Below, one piece after another: positions 1-11,000 of a DNA stretch of 64,000 nt. The stretch is from Salvator merianae. Lineage: Eukaryota; Chordata; Lepidosauria; Squamata; Teiidae. The DNA lies in NCBI GenBank assembly GCA_003586115.2, contig QVOM02000042.1:80488663-80552662 (forward strand). Reading direction: 5' to 3'. The number at the start of each line of letters is the position of its first letter. Position 1 is the stretch's first letter. The notes below the pieces were generated by a model. The model had not been told where the DNA came from. It saw only the letters and a program-made list of their open reading frames with translations, and did no database searches. A program made the translations under genes and the position numbers.

Positions 1-119
1 GCTGTGGCTTTTTTCGCCTCTTCTCCACAAGAGAGAAAGGGAAACAAAGTAAACCAAAGTGAATGCAAGGCATAGTTTTGCAGGGAGGGGAGCCTTCTAA
101 AAGAAGCCTATCTCCAGAA

Positions 120-800
120 TTATGCTCTTTTGTCTTTGCAAAAAATAAGGAAATGGAGACTAAAGAGGGAAGAAGGGAACAATAAGGCGAGTGGGGCAAG
201 GAGAAAGTGGTGGGCAATGGCACCAGCCCTCTAGAAAGTCCACAAGATCCCGCATTGGGCAAGAGAGAAATGGAAACATCCCCCTGCCCACCCACAACCC
301 ACCCCACATAGTCTCCTTTTACAAGACTGAGGCCAGGGAGAACAGCAAGATGGTCTCAGTTTGGATTATCTTGTTAAGAATGTGCCCTGGTCACAAGTGA
401 TATCAGTGTCCCTTATGCCCTGAAATTGATTTGTGTGTGTGGTGTGCCTGGGCCCTTAGACTCCAAGGTGCTATGAAGCTCTTTTTGTCTCCCCTATAAT
501 TAAATTAGAGGTGTCTTGATCTAACATTTTACATCTTGAAAGTATTTAGCTTTTGTTAGGGTATTCTAGTGCACGCACATGTACATATACCTATGCAATG
601 AATAAATAAGATTCGAAACCATGTATGATTACTTTCTTGCACTTGATTTCCCAACTGCTGGATCTTGTGGACGTTCTAGAGGGGTGGTGCCATTGTCCGC
701 CTACCAACTTCCTCCTTGCCCCACATCTTTTTCCCTTCTTCCCCATTAGCCTCCATTTCCTTTCTTTTCTAAAGGCAAACAAGCATAGTTTCACAAATTT
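120..800. repeat. Inverted repeat pair (arms 120-262 and 641-800)
   Basis: The reverse complement of 641-800 matches 120-262 across its length with small indels. Shared landmarks are GGAAATGGAG, AAGAAGGGAA, TGGGGCAAGGAG, AATGGCACCA, CCCTCTAGAA and GTCCACAAGATCC. The ~380 bp loop between arms is not recognised. The match may extend outward past both arms. This could be two opposite insertions of one repeat or a foldback element; no protein-coding support. Confidence 0.6.
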
Positions 801-860
801 TCCTCTTCTGCCACTGCTGGGAGGCAGAGCTCTCCTGCCTGCAACACTGACGCCTTGACA

Positions 861-1370
861 ACCTCAGGCTTTCCTTATGCCAAGTATCCATGGAGAAGCA
901 GCCTTTAGGTGCTTAAAGAAATGCTGCATCCATACATGTGGTGTCCACTTGCGATTGGTATGTTTTGCAAAAGACAAGGCTAGTACCACCTTTTTCTCAA
1001 CAATAATAAGCAAGTCTAATGGTATTTGAAGAGTCAGTGGTCTTCAAGCATGGTGGCATGTGAATGTCACTGAACGCAGCACTAAGCAATACAATACCCA
1101 AAGGTTTGCTACTATAGAGTCCCTTAACCAGCAGAACAACTTTCTTTTCAATACAGCAGAACAAAGTACAGCACACCCAGCAGGAAATACTGTAAAAACA
1201 TCACTCAGGTGTCATTTATTCAAAGAGGCAGATAGAGCTGTGGTTGTGAAACAAGGAATAAACTGGTATTGGGGGGGGGGGGGAATTATTTGTTTCCGGT
1301 TATTCCAGCAGGTTCTAAAGCCAATAGGTTGGTGTAATGAACTGCTTGAAGGCAGATTGCAATTGGCTGG
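861..1370. other. Unassigned sequence
   Basis: No gene or repeat recognised. It contains a run of 13 G at 1271-1283, which is prone to length error. Confidence 0.4.
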
Positions 1371-1596
1371 TGTGTGTTACCCAGGGGAGAAGAAAACGAA
1401 GGAGTTCCAAGACAGAAAAACAATCCAACTTGACAATATTTATTAAAAGAAACAAAAATACTAAAACTACTTTTATTCCACAGGCAAGCACCAAGGCAGG
1501 CAGGCTTTTAATCAATGAACAGTACAAAAAGTTAAAACAGACCTGCAAGGTTGTTAAGTGGTAAGCAGCCACAGGTTTCAAAAGGAAAATGACTCT

Positions 1597-1776
1597 GGCC
1601 CTTTCTGCACTTGCTTTTATTATGGATCATATCCCAGAACAGGGACCTGCTATCCACACGCTAGTGGAGTTTACAGCAGGCCCTGCATGGGGCCTGCCAT
1701 GGTTCCTACTAGCATGCAGATGGCAGGTCCCTATTCCAGGATATAATCTGGTATAAGGCCAAGTGCAGAAAGGGCC
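1597..1776. mobile_element. Palindromic MITE, about 180 bp
   Basis: Ends are GGCCCTTTCTGCACTTG and its reverse complement. The inner sequence also folds back (AGGGACCTGC near 1641 pairs with GCAGGTCCCT near 1726). The terminal sequence resembles the other elements with GGGCCTTTTTGCACTTTCC-type ends in this window. Confidence 0.7.
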
Positions 1777-1989
1777 TCTGTCTCATTGAAACAGTGCAGA
1801 AATAGGAGTTTCATTTACTTACACTTATTTACAACCTTAAACTCCCCTGAGTCTCTCCTACACAGCTTTCTGATGAGACAGCAGCTTTTTCTTCTGTTCA
1901 CTCCTTTACAGGGTGTTCTCCCTCTATTCTTTCCAGAAGCTCTGCATCTCTTTTCTTGTAGCTTTACTCTTGCCTTTGTTCTCTGCCTC

Positions 1990-2193
1990 TCAGTCCTCTG
2001 TCCAGTGTTGGCTCACCACTCTCCACTCCTCCATCTATCACTCTCCCCTTAAACACACTACTCCCATCTTCTCTGCGTTCTCTCTCTTCCCCCTAACATT
2101 CCTCAATCTCTCTTTCTGAAGTTACAATGCATTGCATCAGTTATTATAATCAACTGTGAACCCCCTTAAAGACATAACATCCAAACCATCACA
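1990..2193 (-). repeat. 3' LTR of the Gypsy element (recognisable part) with polypurine tract
   Basis: This stretch repeats 6990-7213 in direct orientation (CATTGCATCAGTTATTA, GACATAACATCCAAACCATC, CTCCATCTATCACTCTCCCC). On the minus strand it begins TGTGATGG at 2193, immediately preceded by the purine run AAAGGGAGGAG (complement of 2194-2204), a textbook polypurine-tract/LTR junction. The LTR probably continues left to about 1430, where the minus strand has an AATAAA, with a MITE inserted at 1597-1776. Confidence 0.75.
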
Positions 2194-2634
2194 CTCCTCC
2201 CTTTAGGGAAGAGGAACAAACTACCTAATCAAAGTAGGCAGTTCCAAATCTGCAGTATACCTTCAAAGTCTGTGACTTTTTGATCTTTTCCAGCTATATG
2301 GTGAAATTCCATGTGATAAGTTAGTAGACTAAGATACCAATGTGTTAACCTACTGTTTGCATCTTTCATTTTTTCAAGCCATATTAATGATTTGTACCAC
2401 CCATATAACTGCATACACATCTGTCTCTATAGCACTATACTTCATAACGTTTTAGACAAAAATAACACCAGATGTTCGCCAGCCTCATATTGTTGCATAA
2501 GAACTAACCCTAGACCCACATCACTTGCATCAACATATAAAACAAATGGTAAATCATAACTGGGTCCTTGTAGTACATGTTTGCTACATAGAGCATACTT
2601 CAACACGTTAAAGGCATTTTGACATTCTGAGGTC

Positions 2635-2881
2635 CAGTGGCGTAGCTAGCAGTTTTGCCGTCCGGGGCGAAGCGGCGGTGGGTGGGGAGAGCGTGCCGGC
2701 GTGCGTGCGGGGCCAGCGAGCGCGCTGGTGTGCGTGTGGGCAGGGCCAGCGAGCACTCCGGCGTGTGGGCGGGGCAACGAGCAAGCACGCCGGTGGGCGG
2801 GGCCCTGGCTCCGTGGGCCGCCCGGGACAACGCGGCGCCCGGGGAAGACCGCCCCCACCGCCCCCCCTTGCTACGCCTGTG
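2635..2881. mobile_element. GC-rich hAT-type non-autonomous element, 247 bp
   Basis: Terminal inverted repeats CAGTGGCGTAGC / GCTACGCCTGTG. Flanked by 8-bp target duplications with one mismatch, CTGAGGTC (2627-2634) and CTGAGATC (2882-2889). The interior is strongly GC- and CpG-rich and shares the GTGTGGGC-type repeats, in reverse orientation, with the element at 44652-45271. It sits inside the Gypsy element. Confidence 0.75.
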
Positions 2882-3775
2882 CTGAGATCCAACATACCCT
2901 GCTTGGTTCTGTTTTTCTAGTGAGGTCTGTTAAAGGCTTAGCTTCAGCTGAAAAATATAGAATGAATTTGCTATAATAAGCTACTAAACTCAGAAAAGCT
3001 CTTAATTCCTTCTTGGGTTTAGGAATTGGTACTTCCTAAATAATCTGTACTTTTTCCTCCACTGATTTCACACCTTTATACCCCACTATCTACCCAAGAT
3101 ACTTTAGCTCTGGATAAGCAACATTATTTATCATAGGATTAATAGAAGGTCCCAATCTTTCAATTTGTTTACCAAATGGGATATATGCTTTACATGTTCT
3201 TTCTTCCCATGTTTTACTATATATGACAATATTATTGAGATATGAGCCACAATACTATCCTTTCTCTGATAATATTTTGTCCATAAATCTTTGAAAAATT
3301 ACTGGAGCACCCACACAACCCAATGGAAGTTTGGTGAATTGGAAAAGTCCTTAGGGAGTAGAAAAAACAGTTTTTTCTTTTGCAGGGTCTTCTAATGGAA
3401 TTTGCCAGTAATCCCTCAATAAATCCAAAGTTGTCAGGTATTGTGCAATTCCCAGTTTGTTTATGAGATCATCCATTCTCAGAACAGGATAGCAATCAAA
3501 TTTTGTTACTTTATTAAGTTGTCCCAAGTTCACACAAAATCATTTCTCTCCATTTGGTTTGGAACTAGAACAATTGGAGATGCCTAATCACTATTAGATG
3601 GTACTATTTACTCCTAAGTTTAACATGCTTTGTATCTTGTTGCACGCTGTGCTGGTTTTTAATGGGGATTAGCTAACCCAGCTCCAGATGCTTGAGATCT
3701 TTAGGTAAGGTTTTAAAAATGTTAAACTGACCAAAAAACTCCAAACAAAGAGAGAGTAAAAGGAAAACACTCTGA

Positions 3776-4626
3776 GGGTGTGATCAGACGGGCTATTAGG
3801 GTCGGCTTCCCGTCGCACGGAAGCTGCAGCACTCACAAAGCTCTCTGAAAAAAACGCCTCTGAGACTCTCTGAGGCTGCCTAGGTCACCTCGTCCATAAT
3901 CGCCTTTTCTGTGCTCTCGGGTCGCCTTGGGAAGCTCTTCAACCAATCAGAGCCTTGCAGGAATCTGCAGGACAACAGCACAAGAAGGGAGGGGGTGAGC
4001 GAGCTCTTGCCGGCAGGGGAAACTTTTCAAATTCCCTGCCTTCTGTAGATTAAAAAAGACATCAGTAGCATCAGGATTGGGAGAAAGCCCCTAGCTACTA
4101 AAGTCCAATGTGCTTTCTTAACTACAGAAGGCAAGGGGGTTTGAAAAGTTTCTCGGCACCGGCAAATCTTCTCCCTCCCCTTTTCTCCCTGTGCTGGCAA
4201 TTATCTCTTCAAGCAGTTTCTATTCAAGTACTTAACTGCTGGGGTTTTTCCCTTGCCCTCTGCTCCAGTTCCCCGAGGCCTCGAGGAATCCTTGCACCGA
4301 GAATAAGGCGGGGGGGGGGAGAATAAGGGAGAGTTCAAACCCGGACTCCCTTTTCGAGACAGAAATTGTATTATTACAGTACAAGGTTAACTGTCCCTTT
4401 TCGAGACAGAAACCTGGCAGTTAAAGAGTTAATGGTTTGGAAAATCTCTTCAGCAAAGAGGCGGAGAGTGGCTAATCACTGAGCAGCTCCGTTTGCGGGC
4501 TGTGACTGAGCTCGGGGAATCGCCTCATCGGTAAGTGCATGTGGAAGACTTTTTTCCTGTGCGCGCAGGAATTATCCGCTGCTTTCATGCAGGCGATTTT
4601 AAAAATCGCTAGTCTGAACACAGCCT
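3776..4626. mobile_element. Non-autonomous DNA transposon, about 850 bp
   Basis: Terminal inverted repeats: GGTGTGATCAGACGGGC at the left and the reverse complement of GGCTGTGTTCAGACTAGC at the right. An internal inverted repeat pairs 4018-4055 with 4121-4155 (AACTTTTCAAA / TTTGAAAAGTT; CTTCTGTAG / CTACAGAAG). No transposase frame. Inserted in the Gypsy element. Target duplication not clear. Confidence 0.6.
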
Positions 4627-4639
4627 GAGACTCAGGGTT

Positions 4640-4860
4640 CCTTGAAAATAATGATGCACCTTTATTAAAACCCAGCAAAAAGACTTGAAAATAAAAGAAA
4701 TAGCAATAACCAATGCAATTTGGTTAGAATTAGTGGGTATCTTCTCCAGGCAGATCTTCATGCCAAAAGGAAAATGTGGGGGGAAAGATGCATAGGTCTT
4801 TGCATGCATAGGGGTCAAAAGCCAGAGATGGAGAAGTAGAAATGCTCCACAGCCCTCAGT
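4640..4860 (-). repeat. Partial antisense copy of the LTR-like repeat seen at 57.95-61.9 kb
   Basis: The reverse complement matches the region around 59170 and 61750 (GCTGGGTTTTAATAAAG, TTTTCAAGG, CCTATGCATC, GCCTGGAGAA). It carries the AATAAA of that family on the minus strand. Only the 3' third is present, with an internal deletion. Confidence 0.6.
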
Positions 4861-6604
4861 CCCTGAGTTAAAAACACCTCTTTGCCAGATGAAGAGACAA
4901 AACAGATACTTACACTGGTTGATGAGCTTAAATGCTGCTGTTTACATTTTAATGAGTTGTTCTTGAGATGTGGACTGGAACAATAGTCTAGTCTGGAATG
5001 CCCAAATACTTATCTTTAAGCTTTTTGTAGTGATTAATGTGCTTAATTTTCTTAGTTGGAACTTGCTTGTGTTTAGTTGTCTTGCTTTTTCTGGAAACAG
5101 GAAAAATGTTGATCTTTTTGCAGACAGGCTTGTCATTTTAAAAATGAATGGAAGCAGGGGAGGAATGGCTAAATTCTGGTCTAAATGCAGGGCTCCATGC
5201 TGCTGGTCAATTTCCTGTATCTGCAACCTTCATGCCCATTATATTTCATATAGTCATTGTCCATTTTTGTAGCGGAAGAGTGTCTGTGCCTTGGCAGTGC
5301 CCTTGCCTTTGCATTGCACAGTGCTCCAGAGTTATGCATTCTGGGTATTCTGGCTACAATCTCTTTTTCAATAGCCTCTTTTGCCTTTTGAGGAATTCTG
5401 TTGGGTTTTTGCCAGACCATTTTGGCATCATCTATATCTAATTTATGTTCAACAACAGGACATGTTCCTGGGTTCATGGTGAAAGAAGTTTTTTTGTAAC
5501 TCCTCTTTTTGTTCTTTTGTGAGCTAGGGATTAATCTGAGAGGTGTCTATATCTTCTGTCAAAGTCCCATTCCAATTATAGTACACTTCCTCTGCTTTGG
5601 TTTCAATCCTCTTTCTTAACAAATTTACATGATAAACCTTACACTTTCTTTCCCCAAATCTATTTCATAATTTATTGGGCTGCACTTCCCAAGAATAACA
5701 TATGGCCCCACTTGGCCTGCAATTTACTATCAGAGTCTGGTAACAAGAGTAGAACATTCTCCCAGGTGCAAATGACTTATTAGTAGCTCAAATATTGTAA
5801 TAGTATCTCTGATTCTCATGTGCTTTCTTTGCATTTTCGTAGGCTATTTTTGCTAACTTATCTGACATTTCCCTGTGTTTTACCACATATTCCACTACAC
5901 TGACCACCCTTCTTTGATAATATCCAAGACCTCTCTAGGCTTTCTCCCATACAACCACTCAAATGGACTAAATCCTGCAGATTGGAAATTTGGGGCTTTA
6001 TTTGGAGCACCAATATGTGCAAAGATCTTGTTACGTTCTTCTGTGAGAGCTTTGGTTGTAATAGATTTCATGGCAACCACTTCGGGGTACTTTGTGGCAT
6101 AGTCACAAACTACTAACACATATTGGCAACCTTAAGCACTCTTAGGAATGTGTCCTATAATGTCCATACCTATCTTTGAAAAGGGCACAGGTAAAAGGCA
6201 CCTATGTCCAGTTTACTCTTTGACCTAACCATCTGGCATTCTGGACATGAGCTATGGTGTTCTGCTATTTGGGGCCAAAAGAACCTTTCTTTAAGCCTCA
6301 TCAAAGTTTTTTCTCTCTTCCCATATGACCTGCTAATGGACATTCATAAGCTAAGGTCAAAAGTTTGGTTCTAAACTGCTGTTCTACTTTTTCAGAAGTC
6401 ATTGCACCCTGTATCACTTCCTTAACTATAAATATTGGACCTTCCTTCTCCTCTTGATCCTGAGGAAAAACTGCCTTCCAACATTTCTGCAAGGTTGGAA
6501 CAGTTTTCTGTAAAGGACCAATATCTATTTCCCAGGAGCAATTTAATGTATCTCCTGTTTCTTTATCAGGTTGCATTATTCCTTTTTCTTTAATATTGCA
6601 ACAG

Positions 6605-6990
6605 GCAATATTCCAGGGAAAAGGCTCTCCAGAATATCGCCTGTTGTCTCGACAGTGTATGGGACTGTGCTATCTGTGTGCTTTTGGGGGGCCACAACCT
6701 TCCAGGTATTTTGCTGGCACGAAATACCCATAAGTGCATGATTGTGACCACTGCATGTGTGTGGCTGTCTTTTCTGGTCTACGTTCATGTGCAGTGGGCA
6801 GAACAATGATGGTAAGTGATAGCTCTATTTTGGGGAAACCCACCAGGAGAGTTGGGTTTTCCCAAAATGGGCTATTACACATTTTAGGGGGGATAAAGCA
6901 TAAGTATGGTGGGGTTACCACAGATACATGTGGCAATCGCATCATAGCAGTGCCAAAAGGACACTATATTCCTGTCATCTGGATGCAGCC
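6605..6990. repeat. About 390-bp dispersed repeat, copy 1
   Basis: Co-linear with 15222-15612: shared landmarks are ATATTCCAG, ATC(A/G)CCTGTTG, CTGTGTGC, GGTATTTTGC(T/C)(G)GCACCGAATACC-like, GGTTTTCCCA, CCACAGATA and CATCTGGATG. It lies within the Gypsy LTR, so it is a later insertion. No coding capacity and no clear inverted termini; class unknown. Confidence 0.6.
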
Positions 6991-7213
6991 TCTCACTCCT
7001 CTGTCTGACATTGGCTAAGGACTCTGCATTCCTCCATCTATCACTCTCCCCTCAAACACACCACTCCCTCTTCTCTGTGCTCTCTCTCCTCCTTCTAACA
7101 TTCCACGATCCTCCTTAATTTATCTCCCTGTCTTTCTGACTTTACAAGACATTGCATCAGTTATTACAATCAGCTGCGAACCTCTTTAAAGACATAACAT
7201 CCAAACCATCACA
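6990..7213 (-). repeat. 5' LTR of the Gypsy element (remaining part)
   Basis: Direct-repeat partner of 1990-2193. It ends at ACCATCACA (7213), so the minus-strand LTR starts TGTGATGG. The downstream part of the LTR is cut by a repeat at 6605-6990 that places the integrase relic almost directly next to it, so gag and protease have been lost. Confidence 0.7.
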
Positions 7214-7620
7214 TGGACTGTGTTCAATTCTAAAATTCTATCATGTTGTGGTATGACGAGGCCCTTATGTTGAATTAAGATTATCCTGAAACTCTCTGGG
7301 TTTTGGCACACTAGTCAACAACAGATATTTCTCTCTCTCTACAAATAGTATCCATTTGCATTGGCATGGATTCAGAGTCAATATAGATGACATCTGAAAG
7401 TTCCAAAGGCCTAGAGAATCATTGTGGCAGCATGCCTTGTTGCACCAGCGTAATGGGTCCTGTGGTATAACAGACCAAAAAAGGTCCAATATACCACCCT
7501 GTAGTGCACAGGTAAATCAGACCACACTGCCATTTTGGGCCTCCTGGTCCAATATACACTCTGTGCAGACAGGGCGTATTTAGTAGGGGAGGAGGCCATC
7601 TTGGACTGCTTCAGGGAATA
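7214..7620. other. Unassigned sequence
   Basis: I see no gene or known repeat. The minus-strand frames here are short and have no recognisable motif. Confidence 0.4.
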
Positions 7621-10600
7621 TAGGACAATTAATAGAATATATTGAAATAGAATAATAATAGTTTATTATAGATAAAAATAATAAAAATATTACAAATGCA
7701 TAAAATTGCATTGACAAAATATACACTGTAATAAAATGTCCATTGACAAACTAAATATATAACAAAATTAAATGTTGTAACTCAACTGTCTCAGAAAACA
7801 GTCCATTGGTCATTACTGTGGATATTACTGAGGCTTCCTTTGCCATGGAAAAAGCTATCAGTGTTAGACCATTGCGCTGCTCCCCACCTACCCATTTTCT
7901 TATATCTTATGGTTCTAAAGAAGAATTATTTCCAGTTTGAAGAATCTTTTGATTGGCAATCATCTGGCACTGCAATGTGGTGTCAGTTTGCCCCAGAAGT
8001 GGCAAACATTTTCATGCTTTATTTGGAACAAAAAATATTTTGAATGATACCTTTCATACTTTTATTTTCACTTATAAAAGGTTTTTAGATGACATGTTTT
8101 TGATTTGGAATGAAACATTGGGCATGTATTTGCAGTTTGTCCATACAGTGAATCATACACATCATTCTATTAAATTCCTATTTATTTATTTGCATTTTTA
8201 TCCTGTCCTATACCCGAAGGTCTCAGGGCGGGTTACAAAAATTAAAATAATAATAACAACAACAAAAACTCATAAAAGGCATGCAATAAAACAGGAGTCT
8301 GAAAGTAGGGAGGGAAAGCTGTGCCTTTAGCCAAAGGCAAGGGTAAATGGGTGCATCTTTATTGCTCTCCTAAAGATGTAAAGTGAGGAAGCTTGACACA
8401 CCTCAGAGGGAAGAGTGTTCCACAGTCTGGGGGCCACCACTGAAAAGGCCTTATCCCGAGTGCCCACCCCTTTAGCTGTTGAAGGTGGTGGCACAACCAG
8501 GAGGGCCTCATCTGCAGATCTTAAGACACGGGCAGGCTGATATGGGAGAAGACGCTCCTATAGGTATTTGGGGCCCAAGCCATTTAGGGCCTTATAGGTT
8601 AAGGTTAACACCTTGAATTGGGCTCGGTAGTGAATTGGCAGCCAGTGCAGGTCTTTTAAGATTGGCATGATATGCATCCGGCCAGCTGTTCCAGTCAGCA
8701 GTCTTGCTGCTGCATTCTGCACCAGTAGCAGCTTCCAAACCATCTTCAAGGGCAGCCCCATGTAAAGCATGTTACAGTAATCCAATCTGGAAGTTACCAA
8801 AGCATGGATTACTGTGGCCAAATTATCTCTGTCCAGAAGGGGTCGTAGTTGGCGAACCAGCCATAGCCTGAGGTATGCATTCGTGGCCACCGTCTCCACC
8901 TGAGTTTCAAGTGTAAGAGTCCAAGAGTACACCCAGATTCCGCATCTGTCCTTTCCAGGGCAAATCAACCCCATCAAGGGTCAGATTCCTTCCAACTTCA
9001 TGGACACGAGACCCTCTGACACACAGTACCTCCGTCTTGTCTGGATTCAGCTTCAATTTATTGGCCCTCGTCCAGCCCATTACTGCTTCCAGGCACCTGT
9101 CCAACACTTCAACCACCCATCCTGATTCAGATGGCACAGATATGTAGAGCTGGGTGTCATCTGCATATTGATGACATCTCACTCCAAATCTCCTGAGGAT
9201 CTCCCCCAGCAGCTTCATATAGATATTGAAAAGCATTTGAGATAAGATCGACCCCTGAGGAACCCTACACCTGAGTTCCCAGGATGACGAGCAGGAATCT
9301 CCCACAACTACATTCTGGAATTAGCCTCAGAGATAGGAGCGAAACCACTGTAACACAGTGCCTCCAACTCCTAAACTCCATAGTCTCTCTAGAAGGATAA
9401 CATGATCAATGGTGTCAAAAGTCGCCAAGAGATCCAGGAGAACCAATAGGGATGCATTCCCCTTGTCTTTGTCCCGAAGAAGGTCATCAAGTAGGGCGGC
9501 AAGGTGGTTCCTGTGCCATAACCAGACCTGAAGCCAGATTGAAATGGGTCTAGTTAATCAGCTTCTTCCAAGCATGCTTGTAGTTGAACAGCTATGGCAT
9601 TCTTTAATACCTTGCTCAAAAATGGTATGTTGGCCACCAGACGATAGTTGTTTAAATCATCTGGATTCAGGGAGGACTTCTTGAGAAGGGGCCGTACCAC
9701 TGTCTCTTTAAGAGCCAGCAGGATCACCCCATCTCTCAAGGAGGCATTTACTACTCCCTGGACTCACCCAGTCATACCCTCCTTGCTAGCTTTTATCAAC
9801 CAGGAAGCATCTAGAGGGCATGTAGTAGGCTGAACTCTAGCAAACAGCTTCTCCACATCCTCAGGCCTCAATAATTGAAACTGATCCAAAGTAACTGGAC
9901 CAGACGGTTCTCTGGACACTTCCTCTGGATTATTCTCAACTGTGGCATCCATTCCCCCACGAATCTAAGCAACTTTGCCCTCAAAGTGCCTTGCAAATTC
10001 ATTACAGCAGATATTACAAGGCAATTGCCCTTGTTTCCTTGGGCATGATTTTATAAGGCCATTTCTACTCAGAAGAGCTCTGCTGGATGGTTACTTGAGG
10101 ACGCAATGGTGGTGGAGAAATAAGATCTCTCTTATAATGCTGGTTATATTATGGCCAATATAAGATTGCTTTTTAGACATTCTGATTCTGCTTGAAGAGG
10201 GGAGATACATACCACTTTATTCTCTAAAGAAACAGATGTTAATTCATATTTACAAAATATCCACCACACTTAAAAAGAAATTTACCATTTCAACAAATGG
10301 CTAGGAGAAATAGCTCCATTTCTGAGGATTTCAATTTACAGACACACATGCTATTAGATCACTTTCTTGAATGGCGATACCCCAGAAAGCTACTAAAACA
10401 TGCCTGTTATAGGGCTAAGGGTACCCTAGACAACCGTTGTTACAAAATAAGTCTCAAGCTGCAATCCAAAAAGAGGGTATGATAATAACTATTGTATATG
10501 ATGCATATTTTGGTTTGATTAGCAATATTATTAGAAAACACTGGCAATTATTAGGTGAGATTCCAGCACATAGGGAACCCCTATTTTTGCACTAATTTGA

Positions 10601-11000
10601 AAGACCAGTTTGTTCATGCAAGATTTTTTACTAGAGCTACTACTTGAATCCAGAGAATAGGTAATACCATTCCCTTAGGGCATTCACCTTGTGGAAGATA
10701 TAAGTCATATGTCAATAGTTTAAAGGTTAATTTTTTTACTAACCCTATCAATCAACTTACATATGAACTCAAGCAATTAACCACTTGCTCTTCAAAAGCT
10801 GTGATATACATTGTCATTTGCCCTTGCCAAAAGTTTTTATCCTGGCATGACAACCTCGGCCATCAGAGCACATATTACAGAACATAAATCACGTGTAAAC
10901 AGAAATAAGATTACAGCCACTTTGGTAGACCATTTCCAAACTCCCAGACCAATGGTACAGGATTTAAAATTGTTTTGTATTGAACAATTAGAGACCTAGG
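7621..11000 (+). mobile_element. Penelope-like retroelement, split by an L2 LINE
   Basis: The left part (7840-8165) has reverse transcriptase motifs typical of Penelope-like elements: GTAMWCQFAPEVANIFM and, in another frame, RFLDDMFLIW followed by HHSIKF. After the 8166-10160 insertion the reading resumes at about 10170 (LLF-D-LIL then 10297-10480 RRNSSISEDF, RYPRKLLKHACYRA). The right end (10790-10995) has CP(C) and TTSAIRAHITEHKSRVN, matching the GIY-YIG endonuclease region (IGST..R..EH). Multiple stops and frameshifts; a dead copy. Confidence 0.7.
8166..10160 (-). mobile_element. L2-clade LINE, 5'-truncated, inserted into the Penelope-like element
   Basis: The minus strand encodes, in broken frames, reverse transcriptase (GVPQGS-like RVPQGSILSQMLFNIYM; catalytic YADD at 9167-9156; NKLKLNPDKTEVL) and the C-terminal region (SRLDYCNMLYMGLP, LHWLPIHYRAQFK). 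Its 3' end at 8166-8240 has the conserved tail CCTGAGACCTTCGGGTATAG followed by AAATAAATAAAT-type repeats. It shares sequence and structure with 19178-20648 and 50155-51597. Frames are interrupted by several stops. Confidence 0.85.

Larger units (their letters stand above)
1427..7213 (-). mobile_element. Decayed Ty3/Gypsy retrotransposon, Gmr1-like domain order, with nested insertions
   Basis: Reading the minus strand from 7213: LTR; integrase zinc-binding relic near 6340-6300 (LTLAYECPLAGHMGREKK); integrase core and C-terminus 6119-5895 (VVCDYATKYPEVVA, FSPFEWLYGR); the post-integrase HVNLL motif (5631-5617); the segment preceding reverse transcriptase 5477-5181 (VVEHKLDIDDA, PNRIP); reverse transcriptase 3533-3351 (KFDCYPVLRMDDL, LDLLRDYWQIPL, EKTVFSTP); RNase H end 2400-2229 (LEKMKDANSRLTHWYLSL); polypurine tract; LTR. 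Integrase thus precedes reverse transcriptase, as in Gmr1-like elements. Gag and protease are not seen, and all frames are broken. The left end is uncertain (1370-1430). Confidence 0.75.

Noticed and set aside
1271..1283. G-run as a quadruplex or regulatory signal
   Set aside because: A single homopolymer run without further G-tracts; more likely slippage or a sequencing artefact. Same for C-runs at 21660 and 58998.
6576..6945. Minus-strand frames near 6.7-6.9 kb as part of the Gypsy gag
   Set aside because: They coincide with the 390-bp repeat also found at 15222, so they are insertion sequence, not gag.
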